A stretch of DNA of 64,000 bases, taken from assembly GCF_014638355.1 (NCBI RefSeq), contig NZ_BMFK01000004.1, forward strand, positions 62,001 to 126,000, given 5' to 3'. This document shows, piece after piece, positions 44,470 to 54,327 of this stretch (position 1 is the first letter of the stretch; each line of letters begins with the position of its first letter). This DNA comes from Priestia taiwanensis. Its GTDB lineage: Bacteria > Bacillota > Bacilli > Bacillales > Bacillaceae_G. The notes beneath the pieces were generated by a model. That model was not told where the DNA came from, searched no databases, and worked only from the letters and a program-made list of their open reading frames with translations. A program made the position numbers and the translations under genes.

Positions 44470-44560
44470 CTTATTCCTCCTCTCACTTATTAGAGAGGTA
44501 TATATATCATTCGGTTTCAAAAAAATAGTAAAAATGCCAAATTATTTTTTCGCCATAAAA

Positions 44561-44586
44561 AAACAGACTTCCGAAAAAGTCTGTTT
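44561..44586 (-). terminator. Terminator of yeeI
   Basis: AAACAGACT and AGTCTGTTT pair around an 8-nt loop and are followed by TTTTTTATGG on the minus strand, 8 nt after the yeeI stop. Confidence 0.8.
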
Positions 44587-44594
44587 CATCTCTA

Positions 44595-45314
44595 TTATTC
44601 GCCTAAATCTACGTTGTGGTATACTTGGCGCACATCGTCTAACTCTTCTAGTGCATCAATCAGTTTCTCAAACTGTACGTTTGCATCTTCTGCAAGCTCT
44701 ACTTCGTTTTGTGCAAGCATTGTTAATTCGGCAACTGTGAATTCTTCTACACCAGCTTCTTTGAATGCTGATTGCACAGCATGGAATTGCTCCGGCTCTG
44801 CGTATACGATAACTGCATCTTCCTCTTCTAGAATGTCACGTACATCTACGTCTGCTTCCATTAAAATTTCTAATGCATCATCAGCTGTCCTTCCTTCAAG
44901 TCCGATAACTGCTGTTGCATCGAACATGTATGCAACAGAACCATTCACACCCATGTTTCCACCGTTTTTGTTAAATGCTGCGCGTACGTCTGCGGCTGTA
45001 CGGTTTACGTTATTTGTTAATGTATCTACAATGACCATTGAACCATTTGGTCCGAATCCTTCATAACGAAGCTCGTCAAACGTTTCATCTGAACCACCTT
45101 TTGCTTTTTCAATTGCACGGTCGATGATATTTTTTGGTACGCTATATGTTTTTGCACGCTCAAGTACAACTTTTAACGCTTGGTTTGATTCTGGATCTGG
45201 TTCTCCTTGCTTCGCTGCTACGAAAATTTCGCGGCCGAATTTCGCATAAACTCGACTAGTATTTGCATCTTTTGATGCTTTTTTCTCTTTAATGTTATTC
45301 CATTTACGACCCAT
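44595..45314 (-). CDS. yeeI: YebC-family protein YeeI
   Basis: 239 aa starting [20 protein letters not shown], the hallmark of the YeeI branch of the YebC/PmpR family. Blocks are [48 protein letters not shown] and [17 protein letters not shown]. Long annotated as transcription regulators, these proteins have recently been linked to helping ribosomes through difficult (polyproline) stretches. Acidic C-terminal end. Monocistronic. Confidence 0.88.
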   Translation of the reverse strand: MGRKWNNIKEKKASKDANTSRVYAKFGREIFVAAKQGEPDPESNQALKVVLERAKTYSVPKNIIDRAIEKAKGGSDETFDELRYEGFGPNGSMVIVDTLTNNVNRTAADVRAAFNKNGGNMGVNGSVAYMFDATAVIGLEGRTADDALEILMEADVDVRDILEEEDAVIVYAEPEQFHAVQSAFKEAGVEEFTVAELTMLAQNEVELAEDANVQFEKLIDALEELDDVRQVYHNVDLGE

Positions 45315-45549
45315 TCTTGTTCCACTCTCTTTCGACTATATACTCATGCCAACATGCGGCAGAAAACATTTACTATCTACCATCTATTATACCTGAAATA
45401 TAGCGTTTGTTAAGAGCAGAATGATTTCCTATAACCTTACAAAAATGTAAGATACACTTCTTCTTTTGTCAGTTAATTCGATGTTTATATTCTGGCTATT
45501 CGGATAAACTGACATTAACAAAAGAAGAAAATAGAAGGAGCGGATAACA

Positions 45550-45669
45550 ATGGAAAGAAAGCAAGATTTATTATTTTCACAATTGGTAACGAGTATTTGT
45601 TTAGGTGGATTTGTATTACTAACAGGTATAACTATTGTAGCAAACGTTATTACACAGCTATTTAACTAA
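45550..45669 (+). CDS. 39-residue single-helix membrane peptide
   Basis: ATG at 45550 behind AAGGAGCGG opens MERKQDLLFSQLVTSICLGG and the frame ends at TAA 45667-45669. Residues about 10-35 form one hydrophobic helix (FVLLTGITIVANVI) with a charged N-terminus. No family is recognised. An imperfect inverted repeat (45458-45470 with 45518-45529) precedes it. It is convergent with hrtA, whose stop is 6 nt away. Confidence 0.55.
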   Translation: MERKQDLLFSQLVTSICLGGFVLLTGITIVANVITQLFN

Positions 45670-45674
45670 CCACC

Positions 45675-46352
45675 TTATTCTACTAATGTTCCATCTTTCA
45701 TATACACAATACGATCGCACAGATCTAATATACGTTCATCATGCGTTACCATTACCGCAGCTTTCCCGCGGGACTTCACTTCATGTGCTAACATCGCTGC
45801 AACATCTCGACCACGCTTCGAATCAAGGCTAGCTGTCGGTTCATCTGCTAAAATAATTTCCGGATCATTCATAAAAGCACGTGCTATCGCAACACGCTGA
45901 CGTTCTCCACCAGATAACTTCTCCGGATAATGATTCATTCGATCACGTAAGCCAAGGCGAGTCAACAATCCCTTGGCTTTCTCCTCCACTTGTGCTGTTT
46001 CTGTTCCGGCTAGCTTCGGTATAAGTAATAGCTGATCTATTACAGACAAATACGGAACTAAGTTAGAAGATTGAAAGACAAAGCCAATATGGTGCAGCCT
46101 AGCTTGTTGCAATTGCTTTGACGAAAGATTCGTCACATCTTCCTCATTAATAAAAATTCTCCCACTAGTCGGTGATAACAACGCACCTGCAATCGATAAA
46201 AACGTACTCTTCCCCGATCCAGAAGGACCAACAACCGCTACAAATTCTCCTTCCTTCACACGTAATGATACATTATGCAATGCTGTTACGGCATTCTCTC
46301 CCTGACCGTATACTTTTTGAACGTTTTCTAGCACTAACTTTTCTTTCATCAT
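45675..46352 (-). CDS. hrtA: Heme efflux ABC transporter ATPase HrtA
   Basis: 225-aa MacB/LolD-type ATPase. Walker A is GPSGSGKST, the signature is LSGGERQR, Walker B is IILADEPTASLD and the H-loop is in VMVTHDERI. With HrtB it exports heme (or heme-derived toxic species) when heme is in excess. The ATG overlaps the hrtB stop (ATGA), SD GGAGGG. The name rests on HrtB, the HssRS pair upstream and the HssR repeat in the promoter. Confidence 0.85.
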   Translation of the reverse strand: MMKEKLVLENVQKVYGQGENAVTALHNVSLRVKEGEFVAVVGPSGSGKSTFLSIAGALLSPTSGRIFINEEDVTNLSSKQLQQARLHHIGFVFQSSNLVPYLSVIDQLLLIPKLAGTETAQVEEKAKGLLTRLGLRDRMNHYPEKLSGGERQRVAIARAFMNDPEIILADEPTASLDSKRGRDVAAMLAHEVKSRGKAAVMVTHDERILDLCDRIVYMKDGTLVE

Positions 46353-47440
46353 TCAACCCTCCCTATAGCTTCAATGGCATCGATTTTGGCAATGCGTCGT
46401 AAGGATAACAAAGCACCAAGTACCGCTACACCTATCAACAACAACGCATACTTTATAATGACGTCAATTCCTAATTCGAATGGCATACTCTCTGGAAATA
46501 AAGCACTAATACCAAACGTCAATGTAATACTAATTCCAATCGCTACCGTTGCCAACAATAGTACTTGCCCAATTAAATTTTTTGCTAAATAGGATGTTTT
46601 AGCTCCGATTGCTTTTAATACACCAAATTGATTTGTTTTTTGCAATGTAATGACATAGAAGAATACTGCCTGAATGAATGCCGCAATAATAAGAAGAAAT
46701 GCAATCATCATCGTCAGTGATCCTTGTTCTTCTTTGTAACCTGGAATCCCTTGCATTGCACCGTCTTTTGTCAACACTTCTACATGTGTATTACTCTCAC
46801 TAATAGACGTTTCCCCTTTTACAACTACCGCATTGTATGCAGGCTCTTTCTGCCTTCCTGTCTCCTTCATCATCGTTTGAAAGCTTTCTGTATCTGTATA
46901 TAAAACCGGCATATGACTAAACATTTGCCCTTCTGCAAATCCAACAACAGTAAATGTTATGCCGAAATCTTCGTTTATTAACGTATCCCCTAGTTCAATA
47001 CCTTGCCTCTTCAAAGAAGCATCTACAACTGCCTCATGTTCCCCTACATTCTGGATGCTAGATCCTTCCACATCATCAGGCATAATCATACTTGTTCGTT
47101 CAACACCGAAAACAGTGACATCTACCTTTTTCTCTTCTCCATTAGGAACGAATGACATCGTTGCAACAGATAGTGGTACTGCCTCTTCTACACCGTCTTC
47201 CTTTCGTATCTCATCAAGTGTATTTGTCTGTATAGACGAACGTGCTAGCTTTTGTTCCGCACTCTTTTGTAAGACGAAGTAGTCTCCATTCATATTTTTC
47301 ATTGCTGAAGCGTTATCTAATGCAAGCCCGTTCGCTAATCCTGAAACAATAAAAGTTAACCATGCAACGAGAAGCATGATACATCCAATTAATAAATAAC
47401 GAAATTTCGCATGTTTCAATTCACGTATCGCAAGAAACAT
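46349..47440 (-). CDS. hrtB: Heme efflux ABC transporter permease HrtB
   Basis: 363-aa FtsX-type permease: one N-terminal helix (YLLIGCIMLLVAWLTFIVSGL), a large outer domain of about 200 residues, then three helices (MMIAFLLIIAAFIQAVFFYV; LIGQVLLLATVAIGISI; YALLLIGVAVLGALLSL). The opening MFLAIRELKHAKFRYLL and the stretch NMNGDYFVLQKSA strongly resemble staphylococcal HrtB. The ATG at 47438-47440 has AAGGAG 9 nt upstream; the frame is open further but without an SD. Confidence 0.85.
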   Translation of the reverse strand: MFLAIRELKHAKFRYLLIGCIMLLVAWLTFIVSGLANGLALDNASAMKNMNGDYFVLQKSAEQKLARSSIQTNTLDEIRKEDGVEEAVPLSVATMSFVPNGEEKKVDVTVFGVERTSMIMPDDVEGSSIQNVGEHEAVVDASLKRQGIELGDTLINEDFGITFTVVGFAEGQMFSHMPVLYTDTESFQTMMKETGRQKEPAYNAVVVKGETSISESNTHVEVLTKDGAMQGIPGYKEEQGSLTMMIAFLLIIAAFIQAVFFYVITLQKTNQFGVLKAIGAKTSYLAKNLIGQVLLLATVAIGISITLTFGISALFPESMPFELGIDVIIKYALLLIGVAVLGALLSLRRIAKIDAIEAIGRVE

Positions 47441-47490
47441 CGTGTTCATCTCCTTTTTTCTTATCTGCTCTGATGTCATCTTAAAGAATG

Positions 47491-47510
47491 AAGATGAACA
47501 GAATATGAAC
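47491..47510 (-). promoter_or_regulatory. HssR-binding direct repeat of the hrt promoter
   Basis: On the minus strand GTTCATATT-CT-GTTCATCTT matches the staphylococcal HssR site GTTCATATT-N2-GTTCATATT with one mismatch in 18. TAAGAT follows 11 bp downstream, so the repeat covers the -35 region as expected for an OmpR-type activator. Confidence 0.85.
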
Positions 47511-47525
47511 AACATGTTACGAATG

Positions 47526-47560
47526 AAAAAAAGAGATAACATGTTGTTATCTCTTTTTTT
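47526..47560 (-). terminator. Terminator of hssRS
   Basis: AAAAAAAGAGATAACA and TGTTATCTCTTTTTTT form a strong stem 10 nt after hssS, separating it from the hrt promoter. Confidence 0.85.
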
Positions 47561-47570
47561 CGTTTATTTT

Positions 47571-48950
47571 TTATGAAGGAAGTATGACTTCAAAGCGTGT
47601 TCCCTCTCCTACAGCACTTTGTACCATGACACTTCCTTTATGTAGTTGGACAATCTTGTATACGATCGATAACCCTAAGCCACTACCACTACCCTCACGC
47701 TTACGTGATTTATCACCTTTATAATAACGTTCAAAAATATATGGCAAGTCTTCTTCTGTAATTCCCTGTCCTGTATCCTCTATCACTACATGTACCATGT
47801 CTTGTTCATCTTCCCATATCGAAACAGATATCATTCCCCCTGCTTCTGTGAACTTCATGCTGTTATACAGAAGATTCATCCACACTTGATAAATGAATTG
47901 CTTATTCCCTTTTATCCACACTGGGGATAACTCTAGCTCAAGCGCCAACTCTTTCTCTCGCCAATACCATTCCGTTGCTCTTATTACTTGCTTCATCTGC
48001 TCAGATACATTAAACGTATCGATGTCGATAACATTATGCTCTTTATCTAAATAAGAAAGCACCAACAACTGTTTACTCATCACAGATAAACGTCTACTTT
48101 CCTCTTCAATGATAGATAAATAATGTTCTCTCTCTTCATTCGATAAATTTTCCGTTCGTAATGCTTGAGAGAATCCTTGAATAGACGTAAGCGGCGACTG
48201 GATTTCATGCGATACGTTTGAAATAAATTCTTGTCGCATCTCCTCAATCTGCTTCAAACTTTCCGTCATCCTTGTGAAAGATGTTGCTAACGTACCAAGT
48301 TCATCCTTCCGTTCTACATCTAATTGAATACTATATTCTCCCTCCGCAATCTTCTTCGTCGCAGCTGTTAAATTCCGTATCGGTCGTACAATATACGTTG
48401 TCCCAATGAAAATAAAAAGAATTGTTATTGCCACACTACATATTAACAACTGTGCAAAGAAAATTCGCATCTCACCAAACTGTAATACAATATCTGGACG
48501 TATAAATAGCGCATACTTCTTGTCCTCGTATTGGAATGGTACTCCCACTGTATTTTGCAGTTCGTTATCAAAAAAACCTGTAATAAATAGCTTCTTCGGG
48601 TACTGTGCAATACCATGATATTCTTCACCATTTAATACAGCATTTACAACGCCACTCTCTAACGACTCGTTCTTAAATGCATTTCCATAGAATACCGCAC
48701 TTCCAGAATCATCTTCTACATATAATTGATAACCAATGTTAGCAACCGTATGGAAGTAATCATTCATCTGTAACTCTGGTGTAGATTCCAACAATGCCAC
48801 TGTTTCATTGGCAATCCCCATCATTTTTTTATCATTATAAGACTTCAAATTCACTTGATAATATACATTTGCAATGACAAATGCTAATAGACTACTTACT
48901 ACAATAATAAGCGTAACTATCACAACAAAGCGTACATATAGCGTCTTCAC
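47571..48950 (-). CDS. hssS: Heme-sensing histidine kinase HssS
   Basis: 459 aa: two membrane helices (about 8-28 and 163-185) flanking an outer sensor region, HAMP domain (YIVRPIRNLTAATKKIAEGEYSI), dimerisation helix with phospho-acceptor His in FISNVSHEIQSPLTSI, and an HATPase with DTGQGI and GSGLGLSIV. Sensor residues such as SYNDKKMM, YHGIAQYPKKLFITGFFDNELQNTVG and FIRPDI closely follow S. aureus HssS. The start is GTG overlapping the hssR stop by 4 nt. It responds to excess heme. Confidence 0.88.
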   Translation of the reverse strand: MKTLYVRFVVIVTLIIVVSSLLAFVIANVYYQVNLKSYNDKKMMGIANETVALLESTPELQMNDYFHTVANIGYQLYVEDDSGSAVFYGNAFKNESLESGVVNAVLNGEEYHGIAQYPKKLFITGFFDNELQNTVGVPFQYEDKKYALFIRPDIVLQFGEMRIFFAQLLICSVAITILFIFIGTTYIVRPIRNLTAATKKIAEGEYSIQLDVERKDELGTLATSFTRMTESLKQIEEMRQEFISNVSHEIQSPLTSIQGFSQALRTENLSNEEREHYLSIIEEESRRLSVMSKQLLVLSYLDKEHNVIDIDTFNVSEQMKQVIRATEWYWREKELALELELSPVWIKGNKQFIYQVWMNLLYNSMKFTEAGGMISVSIWEDEQDMVHVVIEDTGQGITEEDLPYIFERYYKGDKSRKREGSGSGLGLSIVYKIVQLHKGSVMVQSAVGEGTRFEVILPS

Positions 48951-49624
48951 ACTTTTCTCACCTCAAGTTTGTAGCCCATTCCCCGAACTGTCACAATCGA
49001 GAAGTCATCTGTTCGTTTCGAAAAACGTTCTCGTAATCGTTTAATATGTACATCCACCGTTCGCACATCCCCTTCAAAGTCTGCTCCCCAAATAAGTTCA
49101 ATTAGTTCCTCACGAGTAAAGATACGCCCAGGATAGCTTGCTAACTGTGCTAGTAGTGTAAATTCCTTTAGTGGCAACATAATTGTATGGTCATGGCATT
49201 TCACTTCATAGCTTTTTCGATCAATAACCGTATGATGTAGAACAATTTGTTCTGAACTAATCATTTTATATCGTCGAAGCAATGCCTTTACACGAAATAA
49301 TACTTCCTTCGGTTCAAACGGCTTCACTAAATAATCATCCGTTCCCGCGACAAATCCCCGTTCTTTATCAATGATTTGATCTTTCGCTGATAAGATAATA
49401 ACAGGAATATCGTAGTACTTTCGGATTTCTTCGCACAACTCATACCCATCTTTATATGGCATCATAATATCAACAAGTGCCAAGTGTATTCGCTCTTTCT
49501 CTAAAATGGCCGATGCAACATCACCATTTTCTGCTTCAAACAGTACATAACCTTCTTGTTGTAAATAATGACGCAGTAACTTTCGAATATGTATATCATC
49601 ATCCGCAATTAATAGATGTATCAT
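48947..49624 (-). CDS. hssR: Heme-response regulator HssR
   Basis: 225-aa OmpR-type regulator: receiver with acid pair D9-D10, phospho-acceptor Asp in LALVDIMMPYKDG and Lys in LVKPFEP, and winged-helix C-terminal domain (TVDVHIKRLRERF, VRGMGYKLEV). It activates hrtBA through the direct repeat at 47491-47510. ATG with SD GGGGGAG. First gene of the hssR-hssS operon, upstream of and on the same strand as hrtBA; in Staphylococcus the two operons diverge. Confidence 0.88.
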   Translation of the reverse strand: MIHLLIADDDIHIRKLLRHYLQQEGYVLFEAENGDVASAILEKERIHLALVDIMMPYKDGYELCEEIRKYYDIPVIILSAKDQIIDKERGFVAGTDDYLVKPFEPKEVLFRVKALLRRYKMISSEQIVLHHTVIDRKSYEVKCHDHTIMLPLKEFTLLAQLASYPGRIFTREELIELIWGADFEGDVRTVDVHIKRLRERFSKRTDDFSIVTVRGMGYKLEVRKV

Positions 49625-49834
49625 CTTATCTCCCCCAAAGCATATATACTTCTTCCATAATAGAAGCCTCGTATCTCGCTTCCATTATACGTCTAGTTTT
49701 CTCTTTTATAAACAAATGGTGTATGCTTCTTTAGCTATCCTAACGTTTATAAAAAACTACTCGTTCCTTTTATACATCAGCTACTTGGCTACAGACATGT
49801 GCACAGAATCTCGAACATAGAAATAAAAAGAATA

Positions 49835-50258
49835 ATGCATATAGTTTCTTCTTTAAGCGTTAGTGCTAGCTCAAAATTAACTAACGGGAGCACAACAAGC
49901 CCTTATTACAGTGATGCTTCTTTTAATGCTACAACTGGTAATTTTACTGTTCCTGCGACCGGATGATATGACCATTAACTACTCCACAACCGCAGCAATT
50001 AGCATTGCCCTTGGTCCTGGTATCGACCCATCATTCGTTATCCGTCCAAACTTCCCCCAACTACAACAAACTTAATAACTGGCAAACGTGAACGTAGCGT
50101 TGTTTCTCACTCTATGAGCAATACTTGGCTCTGGAATAGTAACAATCAGCGAGGATCTTAACTTAAGAGCTGCTTATGTGATGGGAATTTTCTATATAGC
50201 AGATGGTTTGACCGTGAATCTGGATTTAGGTGGAGCCACTCCTACTGGTATATATTGA
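49835..50258 (+). pseudogene. Decayed exosporium/collagen-type protein head domain
   Basis: Frames broken by a TGA after PATG, a frameshift near 50060 and another TGA near 50120 can be joined into one beta-rich domain: SLSVSASSKLTNGSTTSPYY, NATTGNFTVPATG, TINYSTTAAISIALGPG, VNVALFLTL, AILGSGIVTISEDLNLRA and MGIFYIADGLTVNLDLGGA. The pattern (alternating strands, FTVPATG, ending in a hydrophobic strand) is that of the C-terminal heads of B. cereus exosporium proteins. No collagen-like repeat or start region remains. The next gene is an intact protein of similar design. Confidence 0.65.
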
Positions 50259-50469
50259 TCTGTCCATCATCTCACTTATATTTAATTTAGTTCTCTTTAA
50301 AAAATATACCACTTTATTCCATTATATAAAGTACAAAGTCCCTATTTAATACCTATATTAAGCTATAAAAAATCATCATATTTCGAAAATGTTCCTTTTG
50401 ACTAAAACCTTTTTACTCTTCACATCATTTACTAAATATAAAGCACATATTACGATATGTGTTTTATTA

Positions 50470-51898
<1,429 letters not shown>

Positions 51899-51918
51899 GA
51901 AGCACGTAGTATAAACAA

Positions 51919-51962
51919 CCTGAACCCAACGTTTTAGATACACTTAACATGTTGGGTTCAGG
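51919..51962 (+). terminator. Terminator of the collagen-like gene
   Basis: CCTGAACCCAAC and GTTGGGTTCAGG form a 12-bp stem with a 20-nt loop, followed by CTTTTTA. Confidence 0.9.
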
Positions 51963-52010
51963 CTTTTTATGAATAAGATCATTACTTATCTCTATAATCT
52001 TCAACAAAAA

Positions 52011-52046
52011 AAGCATGAACTCATCTTCTCAGACAAGTTCATGCTT
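52011..52046 (-). terminator. Terminator of yidC2
   Basis: AAGCATGAACT and AGTTCATGCTT pair and are followed by TTTTTTTGTTG on the minus strand, 10 nt after the yidC2 stop. Confidence 0.85.
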
Positions 52047-52055
52047 CTATACATT

Positions 52056-52823
52056 CTATTTTACATACCTTTTCACCATAACTGTTTGAGCAATAACAAA
52101 TATTCCTCCAACACACCAATATAGCGCTAAAGCCGATGGTGCATGAAAACACATAAATCCGATCATGATAGGTGAAATGTAACTCATTAATGTCATTTGT
52201 TTCCGTTGTGCTTCTTCCATATCTATCAAACTAACTTTTACCTGAATATAGTAAATCACCACTGTTATCACAAGAAGGGTAAGATCCACCGCTCCTAAGT
52301 TAAACCAAAGAAACGATGCATTTGCTATTTCTGGTGTTTGTCTAATCGCATAATAAAGAGCTGTTAAAATCGGCATTTGTGCTAACAACGGTAAGCACCC
52401 CGCCACCATATTCATCGGGTTATAGTCATGCTTCTTATATACGTCACTAAGTTCACGCTGCATCTTCGCTTGACTTTCCATACTCTTAGCTGCTTTATAC
52501 TTTTGTTGAATCGCATCCATCTCTGGTTTCATAACTGCCATTTTCTCTTTCATTATCTTCCCGTTTTTTGCTTGTTTAATCGCAAATGGGAGAAGTAACA
52601 AACGAATAATAATCGTAATTCCAACAATCCCAAGCCCGTAATTATCATGAAATACATAAGCAATTTGCTTCATCAAAAATTCGATTGGATAAACAAAATA
52701 TGCATCAAAAAAACCTGTCGATGAAGAGTCAATGGAAGTTGTTGTACAGCCTCCAAGCATAAGTAAAGCTACTATTAAAATACTATATTTTCTAAACGTG
52801 GTGAATAAGTTGTTTTTAAACAC
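52056..52823 (-). CDS. yidC2: YidC/Oxa1-family membrane insertase (YidC2 type)
   Basis: 255-aa lipoprotein insertase: signal peptide with lipobox LLMLGGC, then five membrane segments. The conserved cavity arginine lies in GITIIIRLLLLPF. The coiled cytoplasmic loop (MKEKMAVMKPEMDAIQQKYKAAKSMESQ ... MQRELSDVYKKHDYNPM) is followed by GCLPLLAQMPILTALYYAI and GFMCFHAPSALALYWCVG. It inserts membrane proteins with or without SecYEG. The start is GTG at 52821-52823 behind AGAGGAGG, which is inside a hairpin. This gene is in the place of B. subtilis yidC2 (yqjG) behind a MifM-like leader. Confidence 0.9.
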   Translation of the reverse strand: MFKNNLFTTFRKYSILIVALLMLGGCTTTSIDSSSTGFFDAYFVYPIEFLMKQIAYVFHDNYGLGIVGITIIIRLLLLPFAIKQAKNGKIMKEKMAVMKPEMDAIQQKYKAAKSMESQAKMQRELSDVYKKHDYNPMNMVAGCLPLLAQMPILTALYYAIRQTPEIANASFLWFNLGAVDLTLLVITVVIYYIQVKVSLIDMEEAQRKQMTLMSYISPIMIGFMCFHAPSALALYWCVGGIFVIAQTVMVKRYVK

Positions 52824-53143
52824 GTTCTTCCTCCTCTTATTTTAACAATCTGGTTAAAATAAGAAGATGTATCGGCTTCTTTATCATCACGTTCATCTAT
52901 TCGCTTGAAGATGAGCGTAATCCATTCCATGACAGATTCATGCTTGGAACGTGGTATTTCTATACACGCTCTATTAATCTTCATGTTTGTATGCTTATTT
53001 ACATAGAATTGCGCCTGCAATACCCAATTTCGTTGTTGTAAACGAAACATGTAGCTCATTCCAATAACAACAAGAAGCAAACTTAGATACATATAGAACA
53101 TCGAAGAACTAATTAACATATCATTCAACAAATCGAAAAACAC
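52775..53143 (-). CDS. mifM: MifM-like arrest-peptide leader of yidC2
   Basis: 122 aa from a GTG start (SD AAGGAGGTGA), overlapping yidC2 by 49 nt. One N-terminal membrane helix (about 14-33, SMFYMYLSLLLVVIGMSYMF) is followed by a basic cytoplasmic region and then EWITLIFKRIDERDDKEAD (73-91). In B. subtilis MifM the arrest segment has, from memory, W73-I74, V-F-R and D-E-E-D-A at 86-90; here W74-I75, I-F-K and D86-D87-K88-E89-A90 line up at nearly the same numbering. MifM stalls ribosomes unless its own membrane insertion pulls it on. Distant identity, so the name is an inference from motif, length to the arrest site and context. Confidence 0.7.
   Translation of the reverse strand: MFFDLLNDMLISSSMFYMYLSLLLVVIGMSYMFRLQQRNWVLQAQFYVNKHTNMKINRACIEIPRSKHESVMEWITLIFKRIDERDDKEADTSSYFNQIVKIRGGRTCLKTTYSPRLENIVF
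52832..52867 (-). promoter_or_regulatory. SD-sequestering hairpin of yidC2, inside the MifM-like coding region
   Basis: On the minus strand TCTTCTTATTTTAAC pairs with GTTAAAATAAGAGGA (15 bp, one G-U) around loop CAGATT. The right arm contains six bases of the yidC2 SD AGAGGAGG. A ribosome halted at codons 86-90 (52888-52874) would cover up to about the first bases of the left arm, opening the stem and freeing the SD. Confidence 0.8.
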
Positions 53144-53202
53144 ACTTATTCACCTCCTTACAAGTAAATTTATCTTATTGTTATTATACCAATAAACATC
53201 TA

Positions 53203-53220
53203 TATAACCAACCGGTTATA
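53203..53220. promoter_or_regulatory. Dyad upstream of the yidC2 leader
   Basis: TATAACC (53203-53209) and GGTTATA (53214-53220) form a dyad with centre AACC, between the AraC gene stop and the leader start. A regulator or promoter overlap is possible; no known motif. Confidence 0.4.
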
Positions 53221-53234
53221 ACCATGAAGTAACC

Positions 53235-54080
53235 TTATTTCTTTTTAATACAAATCCAAATTTCACTTTTTTGATCTTGACTAGCTAGAATTTCAGGACC
53301 TTCTGCCAGCTCATAAGAAGATGATGGTAACCACTCTGAATATATTCGTTGCCATTGTTCTTCTACTTGTGTCCACTCTCCATCTACTTCAAAAATAGCC
53401 CACAACAAGGAAGGGACTTCTAACGAAGAATATGCACCTAACACTTCTTTTGTCATGACCGCTCCTATATATTGATTGAATGTTGCTCTTCCTTTCTCAT
53501 CTTCCTCGTAATTAACAGATGCATGAACAATACCATAAGGTTCTTTATCCGATAAGGATGCTAATTCTTTCATTGTTTTATCACTAATAGCCGTTAGCAT
53601 CTCTTCATAGGCTGGTGTAAGAATTTCATCCACCATTTCCACTTCATACTTAACTCCCACTATGTTAAATGCTTCTTTTTCAACAATACGATACTTCATT
53701 TCGACTCCTCCTTGAATAGTTAATTGAAAGGCCATTCTTGGATATGCTTTCAAGCTTTGCTCTGGATTCCTTGCTAAAGAAGGTGTAGCTCCATGAAAAC
53801 CTTGAAAAGCTCTTGAAAAAGCATCTGGAGAATGGTATCCATATTTAATTGCTATATCAATCACTCTCGCAGAAGTATCCTTCAGTTCCAAAGCTGCAAC
53901 TGTTAGACGACGCCTACGAATGTACTCTGATATCGTAATACCCGACAATAGAGAAAACAATCGTTTGAAATGATACTCTGAACAAAATGCTCTTTTCGCT
54001 ACTTCCTTCAAGTCAATCTTGCCATCTAAATTCTCTTCAATATAATGTAAGGCTTCATTCATTCCTTTTAGCATATACAT
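53235..54080 (-). CDS. AraC-family regulator with GyrI-like effector domain
   Basis: 281 aa. The N-terminal AraC DNA-binding domain has two helix-turn-helix units (LKEVAKRAFCSEYHFKRLFSLLSG and VIDIAIKYGYHSPDAFSRAFQGFHGATPS). It is joined to a GyrI-like/SOUL-type effector domain (about 125-280, MKYRIVEKEAFNIVGVKYEVEM ... GPEILASQDQKSEIWICI). This layout occurs in multidrug-responsive regulators such as Rob. Ligand and targets are unknown. The 54081-54327 gap upstream shows no gene. Confidence 0.85.
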   Translation of the reverse strand: MYMLKGMNEALHYIEENLDGKIDLKEVAKRAFCSEYHFKRLFSLLSGITISEYIRRRRLTVAALELKDTSARVIDIAIKYGYHSPDAFSRAFQGFHGATPSLARNPEQSLKAYPRMAFQLTIQGGVEMKYRIVEKEAFNIVGVKYEVEMVDEILTPAYEEMLTAISDKTMKELASLSDKEPYGIVHASVNYEEDEKGRATFNQYIGAVMTKEVLGAYSSLEVPSLLWAIFEVDGEWTQVEEQWQRIYSEWLPSSSYELAEGPEILASQDQKSEIWICIKKK

Positions 54081-54327
54081 TATTCCACCGCCCTTTCACT
54101 TCTAACATAACAAGGAAAAACACATTATACCCGACTTTTCATGCTCATTCTAGTCGGCTTCATTTATATTCTGCATAAGAAAAAGCCACAACCTTACATT
54201 TCAGAAGCTAGAACGTTATAAAATTGTTATTCCAATGAAGTTCTCCTAAAAACTTACAAAGAAAGATGACTTATTCCCTAAATAGTATGACTATGCTTTT
54301 TTCACAAGTTCATATTCCTTGTTGAAC

